DNA of 64,000 bases from Chryseobacterium indologenes (GTDB taxonomy: Bacteria; Bacteroidota; Bacteroidia; Flavobacteriales; Weeksellaceae). The notes beneath the pieces were generated by a model. That model did not search any database. It saw only the letters and a program-made list of their open reading frames with translations, and was not told the origin of the DNA. The translations under genes and the position numbers were made by a program. Positions 1 to 7,210 of the stretch are shown piece by piece (within the stretch, counting starts at the first letter, position 1; each line of letters opens with the position of its first letter). The stretch lies in assembly GCA_001013295.1 (NCBI GenBank), contig LAZY01000078.1:412014-476013 (forward strand), read 5' to 3'.

Positions 1-370
1 CTAATGCCACAAAAGCTCCAATACAGTTGGCGTTGATGTCATAGCACATCGTATTGGGCTTTCCTCCCAAAGCATGATGTATTCTGATCGAATCACAAGG
101 AATCTGATGTTCAGGAGAACTGGTCACAAAAACTATAATATCAATGTCCTGAACAGACAGACGGCTTTCTTCAAGCACTCCTTTAGCGGCTTCTATAGCC
201 ATAGAAAGAGAGGTTTCTTTAGAGTTTTCGGGAATGATATACCTGTTGGCTCTTCCCAGAGCATTTTGAATTTTCTGCATTGAGATTTCCTGCTCTTCGA
301 AATATTCAATGGCAGCAGCATTGGTTTCCAGATATTCCGGATGATAGAAATACGTGTGATGTAGTTTCAT
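1..370 (-). CDS. 3-oxoacyl-ACP synthase III family protein (FabH-like), N-terminal part, cut by window edge
   Basis: The minus strand reads open from an ATG at 370 to base 1, giving 123 residues without a stop; the rest lies outside the window. The visible part has the thiolase-fold start of KASIII-type condensing enzymes, including an acidic stretch 'VQDIDIIVFVTSSPEHQIP' and the active-site cysteine motif 'DINANCIGAF' close to the window edge. KASIII enzymes condense acyl-CoA with malonyl-ACP to start fatty acid or polyketide chains. FabH-like paralogues that are not housekeeping FabH are common in flavobacteria, so the substrate is not known. A Bacteroidetes -7 box and a palindromic operator lie directly upstream, suggesting repressor control. 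Confident of family; function inferred. Confidence 0.85.
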   Translation of the reverse strand, partial: MKLHHTYFYHPEYLETNAAAIEYFEEQEISMQKIQNALGRANRYIIPENSKETSLSMAIEAAKGVLEESRLSVQDIDIIVFVTSSPEHQIPCDSIRIHHALGGKPNTMCYDINANCIGAFVAL

Positions 371-389
371 GGTGGATTTGGATTTTATT

Positions 390-415
390 ACTATATCTCT
401 GTTTAGTGATATAGT
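390..415. promoter_or_regulatory. Palindromic operator upstream of the FabH-like gene
   Basis: Arms ACTATATCTCT (390-400) and AGTGATATAGT (405-415) are inverted repeats matching at 10 of 11 positions around a 4-base centre. The palindrome sits between the -7 box (417-424) and the start codon at 370, i.e. over the expected transcription start. That size and placement fit a TetR-type repressor site. No TetR gene is visible in the window, so the regulator is unknown. Confidence 0.6.
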
Positions 416-416
416 G

Positions 417-424
417 CAAATATA
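417..424 (-). promoter_or_regulatory. -7 promoter element for the FabH-like gene
   Basis: On the minus strand this is TATATTTG, an exact match to the Bacteroidetes -7 consensus TAnnTTTG, 47 bases before the start codon at 370. It is immediately followed by the palindrome at 390-415. Confidence 0.55.
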
Positions 425-494
425 ATATATTTTAACCAAATACTACATTAACATGAAATAAATCAGGCAATTAGAAGATTGATCAATACTTGAT

Positions 495-1073
495 CTAGCT
501 CAATTCTTTCCTTATCCTGCTAAGCTGTGTAGGGGTAATGCCCAGGTAAGAAGCAATCTGGTTTTGTTTGAGTCTGCGGTATAATGACTGGTTTTCGAGA
601 AGGAATAGATAGCGTTGTTTCGCCGTTTCATATTTCAAGGAAACCTCCAACGGTTCTTTTTTGACGACCCAGTTTTTTTCCAGATAATGAATATGAAAAA
701 GAGCAAGATCGAGATGCTTTCCAAGAAGTTCCCGATAAGCTTTTACCGGATACTGGATCACAGAGCAATCCTCAAGAGCTATAATACTGAAATCGCTAGG
801 TTCATTTTTAATAATAGCTGCCGTAGAAGCCACAAAACTATTTTCTTCAAAGAAAATTTTATAAATGGAATCTCCCGCTTCATCTGTTGTATAATACCCT
901 ATCAACCCGGACTGTAAGAAATAATAATGCCTGGCCATATTTCCGGTTTCCAGAAGCAGCTCGTTTTTAGGATACTTTTTTTCCGTACAGATAGCCAATA
1001 AAGCATTAGCCGTTTCGTTGGATAGCGGATAATATTGATTGACCTGCTGTAAGAATTCTGAGGTATTGATCAT
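495..1073 (-). CDS. Crp/Fnr family transcriptional regulator
   Basis: A 192-residue protein of the short Crp type frequent in flavobacteria. Residues about 20-115 form a cyclic-nucleotide-binding-like beta barrel ('NELLLETGNMARHYYFLQSGLIGYY'), followed by a helix and a C-terminal winged helix ('LKQNQIASYLGITPTQLSRIRKEL'). The classical phosphate-binding cassette of Crp is not evident, so it may not bind cAMP. It lies alone between the FabH-like gene and a nucleosidase, all on the minus strand with gaps over 100 bases. Targets unknown. Many proteins of this subgroup activate a neighbouring reductase or efflux gene. Confidence 0.9.
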   Translation of the reverse strand: MINTSEFLQQVNQYYPLSNETANALLAICTEKKYPKNELLLETGNMARHYYFLQSGLIGYYTTDEAGDSIYKIFFEENSFVASTAAIIKNEPSDFSIIALEDCSVIQYPVKAYRELLGKHLDLALFHIHYLEKNWVVKKEPLEVSLKYETAKQRYLFLLENQSLYRRLKQNQIASYLGITPTQLSRIRKELS

Positions 1074-1213
1074 TTGCCGAACAGTTATTGATATAAAATA
1101 TTATGAAATATAAAAGGAAAAACCTGTGTAAAATCCTTAATCTATGAGAGAATCACAATGCCATTAATACAAAAGTTATTCTTGAATTAGTGGCAAAAAA
1201 TGATCTTCATGGT

Positions 1214-1795
1214 TTATGAAAATAATATTTTTTTAAAGGCTTCCGCTGCCAGATGTACCTGTACACTCCAATCATCTGCAGCATCACTACCAGCATCATC
1301 AGAGATATATTTTAAGCACAGAAACGGAATATTTTCCTTCTGAGCGATCAATGCCAATGGATAAGCTTCCATATCTACAATATTATAATCTGTTTCTGAG
1401 TGATTCATTTCAAAACTGTCACCACTTCCACAGATCCCTTCTTTCAAAGCTTCCATTTTAAGACCATACTCCAACACAGGCGGTACTCCGGACAATGGGG
1501 TCTCGTAAAGCTTAAAGCCAAGCCCTCTTACATCCATATCTCTCTGAATAAACTTAGTACAGCACACCACTTCTCCTTTGTGGAATCCTTTACTTCCCGC
1601 CGAACCCAAATTGACAATAAGCTTAGGTTTTCTGAGATGGATCTCCTTTGTCAGTTCTATGGCGGCGTTTACTTTTCCAATCCCTGTTATTAATTTATTT
1701 TTTCCTTCAAATTCTTTTCCTGCTTCCGAGTCCAAAGCAAATACAAAAAGTGTATCTGCTACCGGATACTGAAGTTCATTATTAATTTTTATCAT
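1214..1795 (-). CDS. Nucleoside phosphorylase-fold nucleosidase (MTA/SAH nucleosidase-like)
   Basis: A 193-residue protein of the PNP/UDP phosphorylase superfamily. Family marks are 'KLITGIGKVNAAIELTKEI' near residue 35, 'PKLIVNLGSAGS' near 60 and the nucleoside-site motif 'NIVDMEAYPLALIAQ' around 140, where the glutamate after Met normally contacts the ribose. A terminal Asp ('ISDDAGSDA') matches the catalytic aspartate of MTA/SAH nucleosidases. It is shorter than MtnN (about 230), so it may be a divergent purine nucleosidase. The reaction would be hydrolysis of the N-glycosidic bond in the cytoplasm, recycling methylthioadenosine or similar. A TAnnTTTG box lies just upstream at 1831-1838. 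Confidence 0.85.
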   Translation of the reverse strand: MIKINNELQYPVADTLFVFALDSEAGKEFEGKNKLITGIGKVNAAIELTKEIHLRKPKLIVNLGSAGSKGFHKGEVVCCTKFIQRDMDVRGLGFKLYETPLSGVPPVLEYGLKMEALKEGICGSGDSFEMNHSETDYNIVDMEAYPLALIAQKENIPFLCLKYISDDAGSDAADDWSVQVHLAAEAFKKILFS

Positions 1796-1830
1796 TGAAA
1801 TATCAGATTTATACAGCTTGTACTGTAAAG

Positions 1831-1838
1831 CAAAGATA
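1831..1838 (-). promoter_or_regulatory. -7 promoter element for the nucleosidase gene
   Basis: The minus strand reads TATCTTTG, matching TAnnTTTG, 36 bases before the start codon at 1795. No clear -33 TTG box was identified. Confidence 0.5.
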
Positions 1839-1970
1839 CGAGAGTTTTCCTGTATTCAATGTTATTATTTATGTCAAAAGTTATAGAAAACAAGTGAAAT
1901 ATAATGCAGAGTAATTTCAGATATTGAGCTTAAAATAAAAGATTTTATTTATTAGATAAGATTTTATTAT

Positions 1971-2023
1971 AACCGCATAGATACATAGTTTATGGTTAAT
2001 GAATTCTATGTATCTATGTGGTT
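1971..2023. repeat. Long intergenic inverted repeat
   Basis: Arm AACCGCATAGATACATAG (1971-1988) pairs with CTATGTATCTATGTGGTT (2006-2023), 17 of 18 positions, with a 17-base loop. It lies in the 358-base gap between the nucleosidase (start 1795) and the DsbA gene (end 2154) and has no T-run, so it looks like a dispersed palindromic element and not a terminator. The rest of the gap holds only the terminator at 2111-2145 and AT-rich sequence. Confidence 0.7.
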
Positions 2024-2110
2024 AAAAAACAATAGGATCGAAGTTTTAAATTTTAGTACTCGTGTATAGTAATTATAGTAATGCTCAACTATTTTAATCA
2101 TATTAATTAA

Positions 2111-2145
2111 AAACCCCAAAACAAATTTGCATCGTTTTGGGGTTT
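2111..2145 (-). terminator. Intrinsic terminator of the esterase-MFS-DsbA block
   Basis: A perfect 12-bp stem, AAACCCCAAAAC (2111-2122) with GTTTTGGGGTTT (2134-2145), loop 11. Read on the minus strand the stem is followed by TTTTTAATT. It sits 9 bases after the DsbA stop codon. Confidence 0.8.
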
Positions 2146-2153
2146 ACAATTTA

Positions 2154-2855
2154 TCAGATACTGCATCCGTCGGTATCACAGGAAGCTCCATTACTACCTG
2201 AGAGATCTTTAAAAGGACTCACCGTTTCTTTATAAGTCTGCTGAAGAGCATTTTCAAATACTTCTACAGGCTGTGCTCCCGAAACCGCATATTTTCCGTT
2301 GAGAACAAAGAACGGAACTCCGGAAACACCATTATTTCTGGCTTCCAGAATATCCTGGTTAACTTCATAATCCAATTGATCAGAAGTCACCGCTTCTCTT
2401 GCTTCCTCTTTATCAATGCCCAGGTTTTCAGCAAGTGACACCAGAACATCAACATCACCAACGTTCTTACCATCAATAAAGTGAGCGATGAATAACGCTT
2501 CCTCCATTTCATTGGACAGCTTATGCTTTTTAGCTAAATGAAGCAATTTGTGTGCACTGAATGTATTGGTGATCAGCGTTTTTCCGAAGTTGAAATCAAT
2601 TCCCGCTCCTTTTCCCATTTGGGTCACCTGACCAAGCATTTGGGTTGCCTGAGCTTCAGGAACTCCTTTTTTCTCTCTAAAATACTGGAGGGTATCCTGA
2701 GTTTTTTTAGGATCTAAAGTTGGGTCCAGCTGAAAGCTCTTCCACTCCACTTCTACATCATCTTTGAACGGCAGTTTTTCCAACGCCTGTTCAAAATTAT
2801 TTTTCCCGATATAACAAAACGGACACATTACATCCGACCAGATTTCTATTTTCAT
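2154..2855 (-). CDS. DsbA/FrnE family thiol oxidoreductase
   Basis: A 233-residue thioredoxin-fold protein. The active-site CxxC is C11-P-F-C14 in 'WSDVMCPFC', and the cis-proline loop is 'GVSGVPFFVLNGKYAVSGAQ' near the C-terminus, the signature of the FrnE subgroup. There is no signal peptide, so it should act in the cytoplasm as a disulfide isomerase/oxidoreductase or a 2-hydroxychromene-2-carboxylate isomerase relative. The tail carries two extra cysteines ('GASCDTDGCSI'). It is the last gene of a minus-strand group with an MFS exporter and an esterase, and has its own promoter-like sequence at 2886-2931. A role in thiol or electrophile stress fits the divergent HxlR regulator, but this is inferred. 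Confidence 0.92.
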   Translation of the reverse strand: MKIEIWSDVMCPFCYIGKNNFEQALEKLPFKDDVEVEWKSFQLDPTLDPKKTQDTLQYFREKKGVPEAQATQMLGQVTQMGKGAGIDFNFGKTLITNTFSAHKLLHLAKKHKLSNEMEEALFIAHFIDGKNVGDVDVLVSLAENLGIDKEEAREAVTSDQLDYEVNQDILEARNNGVSGVPFFVLNGKYAVSGAQPVEVFENALQQTYKETVSPFKDLSGSNGASCDTDGCSI

Positions 2856-2885
2856 TGTATTTTATTTTAAATCAAAATGATACTG

Positions 2886-2931
2886 CAAATTTACTACATT
2901 TTATTAATGTAACAAAATTTATTACATTTTA
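2886..2931 (-). promoter_or_regulatory. Promoter and direct-repeat operator for the DsbA/FrnE gene
   Basis: The minus strand has TAAATTTG (plus 2886-2893), matching TAnnTTTG. Overlapping it, AAATTTACTACATTTTA (2887-2903) recurs as AAATTTATTACATTTTA (2915-2931), 16 of 17 identical, 28 bases apart. Between them ACATT...AATGT gives a small inverted repeat. This arrangement suggests a regulator binding two sites around the promoter; the neighbouring HxlR protein is a candidate. Confidence 0.45.
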
Positions 2932-2934
2932 ATT

Positions 2935-4095
2935 TTAACAAGCCGACAGCCGTTGAACCCGTTTTTCAAATATCATTTTCAGAATCATCATCAATAAGGC
3001 AAGAGGTCCGAAAATAAGGCCTACCCATGGAGTATACACTACCCCTTTTGTAATGATAACCCAGCCTCCTATCGTAGTTCCCAAAGTAACCCCCAGATTC
3101 CCGAATGAGGTAGCCAGACTATTGGCGAACTCCAATGAATCGGGAGCGGAAGAAATCATATAGGTTGATGCATTCAGAAAGCTTGGTGAATACAGAAACC
3201 CCCAGATCCCTATTACCGTGATGGTTGCCCAAAAATTTCCGTCAGAAAAATACAGAAGAACAGGGATCAGAATGGTTCCTGAAAGAAAAAAAGCAGTCGT
3301 ACCGGCAACATTTTTATTGAGCATTCTGCCTGCGATCCAGTTGGCCAGTATTCCTATTATTCCGAAAAGAAATAGCATATAACTGATCATTGAGGTATCC
3401 ATTCCCTTGGCTTTGTTCAGATAATCAGCAAAATAGCTATAGGTAGAAAACCATGCCGTAATCATGAAAAAGTTGGTTAATGTGCTAAGGATAAACGGTG
3501 GTTGTTTCAGTATTCTCACCTGATTTCCGTACGATTTCTTTTGTTTGACAGGCATTGAAGGCAAAAGAACATAAATTGAAATCAAGGCAATCAAGCTTAC
3601 TGCCGTCTGTACCACAAATGAATATTTCCATGAGCCAAGACCGGCAAGCCATGTTGCAAAAGGAACCGTGGTAACCATTGCGATGGCCACTCCATTAAAG
3701 ACAATACTCATCAGACTGTTTTTACTGCGATCGTCTGCATCAGATACGGCAACAGACAACGCTGTAGCAATATACACCGGCTGTAAAAATGCAGGAAGAA
3801 CCCTTACCAACATCAGCAGCCAGAAAGGAGGTGAAAATGATGACACTATTCCAGTCACCAAGAACATAAAAATCGCTGCCATCATTATTTTTTTACGATC
3901 AATACCCGATGTAAAAAGTGTCATAAAAGGTCCTGTAAGAGCAATGACCAGAGCAAATGCACTTAGAAGATAGCCAGCTTTGTCAATATTGATGTGGTAA
4001 TGTTCGGCAATCTGGGGCAGAATTCCAATAACTCCAAATTCTGTGGTAATGACCGCTATAAATCCGAGACAGCCGATATATGCGTACTTCTTCAT
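2935..4095 (-). CDS. MFS transporter, drug:H+ antiporter-like
   Basis: A 386-residue polytopic membrane protein with about 12 hydrophobic segments, typical length for MFS DHA1 members. The N-terminus 'FIAVITTEFGVIGILPQIAEHYHI' and the loop 2-3 motif region 'TLFTSGIDRKKIMMAAIFMF' match the family (motif A is G-x-x-x-D-R-K/R-x-x). It would export or import a small solute at the inner membrane using the proton gradient; substrate unknown. It ends about 80 bases before the DsbA gene and starts 11 bases after the esterase, so esterase and transporter are very likely one transcript. Confidence 0.9.
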   Translation of the reverse strand: MKKYAYIGCLGFIAVITTEFGVIGILPQIAEHYHINIDKAGYLLSAFALVIALTGPFMTLFTSGIDRKKIMMAAIFMFLVTGIVSSFSPPFWLLMLVRVLPAFLQPVYIATALSVAVSDADDRSKNSLMSIVFNGVAIAMVTTVPFATWLAGLGSWKYSFVVQTAVSLIALISIYVLLPSMPVKQKKSYGNQVRILKQPPFILSTLTNFFMITAWFSTYSYFADYLNKAKGMDTSMISYMLFLFGIIGILANWIAGRMLNKNVAGTTAFFLSGTILIPVLLYFSDGNFWATITVIGIWGFLYSPSFLNASTYMISSAPDSLEFANSLATSFGNLGVTLGTTIGGWVIITKGVVYTPWVGLIFGPLALLMMILKMIFEKRVQRLSAC

Positions 4096-4105
4096 TATTT
4101 TGATG

Positions 4106-5032
4106 CTATTTCTGATTCAGGTTTAGATGGGCAAAAGAGGCCATTTCTTCTACGGCAGTCTGCACTTCATCCAATACTTCCCCCATATGCATAAAACCGT
4201 GAACCATGTCTTTATACAAGGTTGTCCGGATAGAGACACCTGCTTTTTCCATATTTTCAGAAAGCTGTTTCCCATCATCGAGTAACGGATCATGTTCTGC
4301 TAAAATAACCAGCGTAGGTGGCGTTTCTTTAAAATCTTTTATTAAAACCGGAATAGCAAGTGGGTTGCCGGATTCTTCAGCAGGAAGATATGATTTCCAG
4401 GCTTCTACACCTCCTTCCCTGTTGAGAACCGGGCCGTTTTCATAAGTCTCCCATGATTTCGAATTGAGACGGTTGTCTGCTGCCGGATAGATCAATACCT
4501 GGAATTTCAACTGATCACCGATTTGTGTAGAAACGGCTGTTGCCAGTGCACCTCCGGCACTATCTCCTATGATTCCTATCTGATCCGGATCAATTCCGAG
4601 ATTTGCAGCATTGTCTATTACCCATTTTACAGTATCAATACAGTCATGCAAACCTGCCGGAAAAGGATGTTCGGGAGCGAGACGGTAATCCGCAAAAATA
4701 ACTACAGAATTACTTTTATTGGCTAATTTACGGACCACAGCATCGTGGGTTTCAAACCCTCCGGCAATGAACCAACCTCCATGAATGTAAATAATAGCGG
4801 ATGATTTTTGAATATTCCTTCCTTGTGGACGATAGATACGGATGGGAATCTGTCGGTTTTCTGCTGAAATATTTAATTCTTCAATCATCGCTACAGCTTC
4901 CTTTTTTTCGCTGAGCTGAAGAGACATGGTTTCAAGATATTTGCGGCTTGCGTCCAAAGGATTCTGTGCGTTGAATGGCTGTATTTTTTCTAAATGATCT
5001 AAGATCTGAACGATTGGTGAAGTGAACTGCAT
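4106..5032 (-). CDS. Alpha/beta hydrolase, hormone-sensitive-lipase type esterase
   Basis: A 308-residue cytoplasmic hydrolase. The oxyanion-hole motif HGGW is at residues 84-87, and the nucleophile elbow G-D-S-A-G-G at 156-161 (Ser158). The acid residue is in 'AEHDPLLDDG' and the histidine in 'MVHGFMHMG' near the C-terminus, a complete triad. This is the family IV (HSL) esterase pattern, acting on short-chain esters. It is first in a minus-strand block with the MFS transporter and DsbA, and is divergent from the HxlR gene at 5196, whose product probably controls it. Confidence 0.93.
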   Translation of the reverse strand: MQFTSPIVQILDHLEKIQPFNAQNPLDASRKYLETMSLQLSEKKEAVAMIEELNISAENRQIPIRIYRPQGRNIQKSSAIIYIHGGWFIAGGFETHDAVVRKLANKSNSVVIFADYRLAPEHPFPAGLHDCIDTVKWVIDNAANLGIDPDQIGIIGDSAGGALATAVSTQIGDQLKFQVLIYPAADNRLNSKSWETYENGPVLNREGGVEAWKSYLPAEESGNPLAIPVLIKDFKETPPTLVILAEHDPLLDDGKQLSENMEKAGVSIRTTLYKDMVHGFMHMGEVLDEVQTAVEEMASFAHLNLNQK

Positions 5033-5143
5033 TTTTATTTTTAATTTGAGTTAATACTATTTTTTTGCAGTGAACGTGAGCGCTATTGTTCTTTACTGCT
5101 GCATATTTTATGTTTCTGTAGGGCTAAATTAAATATCAAACCT

Positions 5144-5151
5144 TACATTTG
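5144..5151 (+). promoter_or_regulatory. -7 promoter element for the HxlR gene
   Basis: TACATTTG, matching TAnnTTTG, 45 bases before the ATG at 5196. The 163-base divergent region 5033-5195 also has to contain the promoter of the minus-strand esterase, which I could not place. Confidence 0.5.
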
Positions 5152-5175
5152 CACTGTATACAACAGATTGTACGG

Positions 5176-5195
5176 TACTAACAAATTTGTAAGTA
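5176..5195. promoter_or_regulatory. Palindromic operator at the HxlR start codon
   Basis: TACTAACAAATTTGTAAGTA is a 20-base palindrome (all but one pair match) ending directly before the ATG. HxlR-family repressors such as Bacillus YodB recognise TACT...AGTA boxes, and this site has both ends plus the inner TTTGTAAGTA half. It lies downstream of the -7 box, as expected for autorepression. Confidence 0.6.
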
Positions 5196-5579
5196 ATGGG
5201 CAGAATAAAAGAAAACTCAACGAATAATATCAACAGACAATATATCCATGAATGTGATCTCACCTATGCCGTTTGTAAGATTGGCGGCAGATGGAAGCTT
5301 CTGATTCTGGACAAGTTAAAGGTTGAAAAACTCCGGTTCAGCGAGCTTAGGAAATCAATTTCAGGGATAACGGAAAGAATGCTTACGCTACAGCTTAGAG
5401 AGCTTGAAAAAGAGGGATTGGTAAAAAGAACCGTATATGCTCAGGTTCCTCCAAGAGTAGATTATGAGCTTACCGATATTGCCCGGGAACTGATTCCCAT
5501 CTGGCAGTTGTTGAGTGAATGGGGAGGCAGGCATAAGGAATTGATTCATGAAGAATTACCAGCCGAAGAAAATTCATAA
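5196..5579 (+). CDS. HxlR family winged-helix transcriptional regulator
   Basis: A 127-residue MarR/HxlR-type regulator. The family signature is 'CDLTYAVCKIGGRWKLLILDKL' at residues 22-43 (quoted here only as a pattern: Cys, IGG, WK), followed by 'RFSELRKSISGITERMLTLQLRELEKEGL' as the recognition helix region and the wing 'VPPRVDYELTDIARELIPI'. The conserved N-terminal cysteine is the redox or electrophile sensor in YodB/HypR. It is divergent from the esterase-MFS-DsbA block, whose products fit detoxification of reactive compounds, so local control of that block plus autoregulation through the palindrome at 5176-5195 is likely. Sensor chemistry is inferred. Confidence 0.92.
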   Translation: MGRIKENSTNNINRQYIHECDLTYAVCKIGGRWKLLILDKLKVEKLRFSELRKSISGITERMLTLQLRELEKEGLVKRTVYAQVPPRVDYELTDIARELIPIWQLLSEWGGRHKELIHEELPAEENS

Positions 5580-5582
5580 AAA

Positions 5583-5621
5583 GCCTCAGATTGAGAAAGT
5601 TGTATCCTCTCAATCTGAGGC
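5583..5621. terminator. Bidirectional intrinsic terminator
   Basis: A perfect 14-bp stem, GCCTCAGATTGAGA (5583-5596) with TCTCAATCTGAGGC (5608-5621), loop 11. It separates the convergent HxlR gene and the type VI effector island. The T-run is better on the minus strand (TTTTTATG), so it mainly ends the effector transcript. Confidence 0.75.
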
Positions 5622-5656
5622 AGAAAAAGAAATATTTTGGTAAAAAAACTCTGGAT

Positions 5657-5899
5657 TTATAATTTTTTCAGAACCTGATGCTGGGACTGATGCATGAGCC
5701 TGATCCTGTTACCGATCAATAATTTCTGAAAAAGATGCCTTTTGATATGCACTTTTTCTCCTCTGGCCACTTTATATTCAAAAATGAGTAAGACACCGGT
5801 ATCTTCTTTGGAAGCACCCAGTAAAAATGATCTGCTTCCTATCCGAAAAGACCTACTCCATCTTTCTTTCCGGGTTTCCTTAGAAATGACCTGTTTCAT
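5657..5899 (-). CDS. Small basic protein, last gene of the VgrG island, unrecognised
   Basis: An 80-residue ORF with ATG start, 42 bases after the 292-residue gene and in the same orientation. It is strongly basic (many Lys/Arg) and has no membrane segment or signal peptide. I recognise no family. Its position at the end of the effector operon and the terminator just downstream support a real gene. It could be an accessory or a remnant of a larger protein. Confidence 0.5.
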   Translation of the reverse strand: MKQVISKETRKERWSRSFRIGSRSFLLGASKEDTGVLLIFEYKVARGEKVHIKRHLFQKLLIGNRIRLMHQSQHQVLKKL

Positions 5900-5941
5900 T
5901 GTATTATTTCTTTAAGTCTTAGACTGTGGTTCTTTGTGCTT

Positions 5942-6820
5942 TCAGGAAATTATATGACTTTTTTGTCTCATTTTCTTTTCAGTATCGCTGAGCATTCTGT
6001 ATGTGAATTTCTGATAAAGCTTTTCATGGCCTATTTCTTCTACTTTTTCCACGATAGATTCCTTCAGCTTTCCTGTATTTCTTTCGATAGACCGTTCTTC
6101 TTTCTGAAACATGTTAAAATTGAGCAGATCCAGATCTATTCTGTCTTTGAACTGGCCATAAGCGGCATTCAGGTATCCTTCAGAAAGCGGTCGTACCGGG
6201 TAAGTATTGACAACAATACATATATCATTCGGGTTCTCTCCCGTTTGTTCACTGATGTTCATATCCCATTCCAGATTAGCTGTATTCAGAATGTTGGCTC
6301 CAATGGTTCGTTTGGTCTTGGGAAGGTCAATATTGAAAACCTGCCCGAAATACATATGCAGAAATTCACTGTTCTGAATCGTCTGTGCCAGCTTTTCTTT
6401 GTTGGTAAATAAAGAATCATTGACGGCGATAAGCTTTTTCAATTCATCATTATTGGAAAGTACGGCGGTCATTTCAGCTTTAGTCTGTTGCCATTTTGAA
6501 AGAACCAGCTCCATATTCAGGACCTCTATGATCTCTCCTTTCTGTGACAGTTTTAGATGAAGCTCATTAAACATTCTGTTAAAAGCAGCCGTAACCTGTG
6601 CAATTTCTTTTACCAGATCGTTATTAGACTGATCCAGGAAAAGATCCAACAAAACAAGCCGGCATTCGATCTCATTGGGGGTACATCTGATCACGGTAAA
6701 GTCATATCTCATGATCGTTCTTGAGGTCATATGATTGTCAATCAGTTTAGAATTTGTTTCAATCACTAATTCATACTGTTCATTGAATGGCTCGCTAATG
6801 AGGATGGTATTGTTCGGCAT
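5942..6820 (-). CDS. Hypothetical protein of the VgrG island (292 aa)
   Basis: A soluble-looking protein without signal peptide or membrane helices; I do not recognise the family. It starts 11 bases after the preceding small gene, so it is co-transcribed with the VgrG-PAAR-toxin genes. The middle part (about residues 85-175) looks helical, with heptad-like leucines ('LHLKLSQKGEIIEVLNMELVL'), and the C-terminal part is charged. Candidates by position are an effector chaperone/adaptor or part of the immunity function. No function is claimed. Confidence 0.8.
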   Translation of the reverse strand: MPNNTILISEPFNEQYELVIETNSKLIDNHMTSRTIMRYDFTVIRCTPNEIECRLVLLDLFLDQSNNDLVKEIAQVTAAFNRMFNELHLKLSQKGEIIEVLNMELVLSKWQQTKAEMTAVLSNNDELKKLIAVNDSLFTNKEKLAQTIQNSEFLHMYFGQVFNIDLPKTKRTIGANILNTANLEWDMNISEQTGENPNDICIVVNTYPVRPLSEGYLNAAYGQFKDRIDLDLLNFNMFQKEERSIERNTGKLKESIVEKVEEIGHEKLYQKFTYRMLSDTEKKMRQKSHIIS

Positions 6821-6831
6821 AGATAATGGTC

Positions 6832-7170
6832 TTAAATAAATTCTGTACTATAAGAAGAGATGTCTCCAATCTCATTGTGTTCGAAATAATACCGTATCAG
6901 ATCAAGTGCTTCCTGTTTAGTGACCTTGGTAGCTGCAAATTTGATGATGTTTTCGTCGAGCAGTATTTCTACTTTTATTTCTTTCTGATCAAAAATTTCG
7001 TCATATCTCAAGGCTTTCAGTTGCAAATAAGAGTCTCCGAATTCCTGATTATAAAAGGTATTTTCATCAGACCAGTTTAACTTTCTGAATAATTCTACAG
7101 CCTCATCATAAGTAAGAGGGGGTTCATTATGACTTTTTGATTCACTGTGTATTATTTTTCTTAGCTCCAT
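6832..7170 (-). CDS. Small acidic hypothetical protein, possible immunity protein
   Basis: A 112-residue protein, rich in Glu/Asp, predicted alpha/beta ('LTYDEAVELFRKLNWSDENTF' and 'VTKQEALDLIRYYFEHNEIG' as helices). No signal or membrane segment. It lies 40 bases after the ankyrin gene in the toxin operon. Small acidic cytoplasmic proteins directly downstream of nuclease toxins are commonly immunity proteins, so it competes with the ankyrin protein for that role. Family not recognised. Confidence 0.7.
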   Translation of the reverse strand: MELRKIIHSESKSHNEPPLTYDEAVELFRKLNWSDENTFYNQEFGDSYLQLKALRYDEIFDQKEIKVEILLDENIIKFAATKVTKQEALDLIRYYFEHNEIGDISSYSTEFI

Positions 7171-7210
7171 ATTGGGTGAGAATATTTGGTTTTTATAGAA
7201 GAAATCTGCT

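Noticed and set aside
5936..6412. 158-codon plus ORF
   Set aside because: Antisense to the 292-residue gene of the effector operon, which has the better start, spacing and composition.
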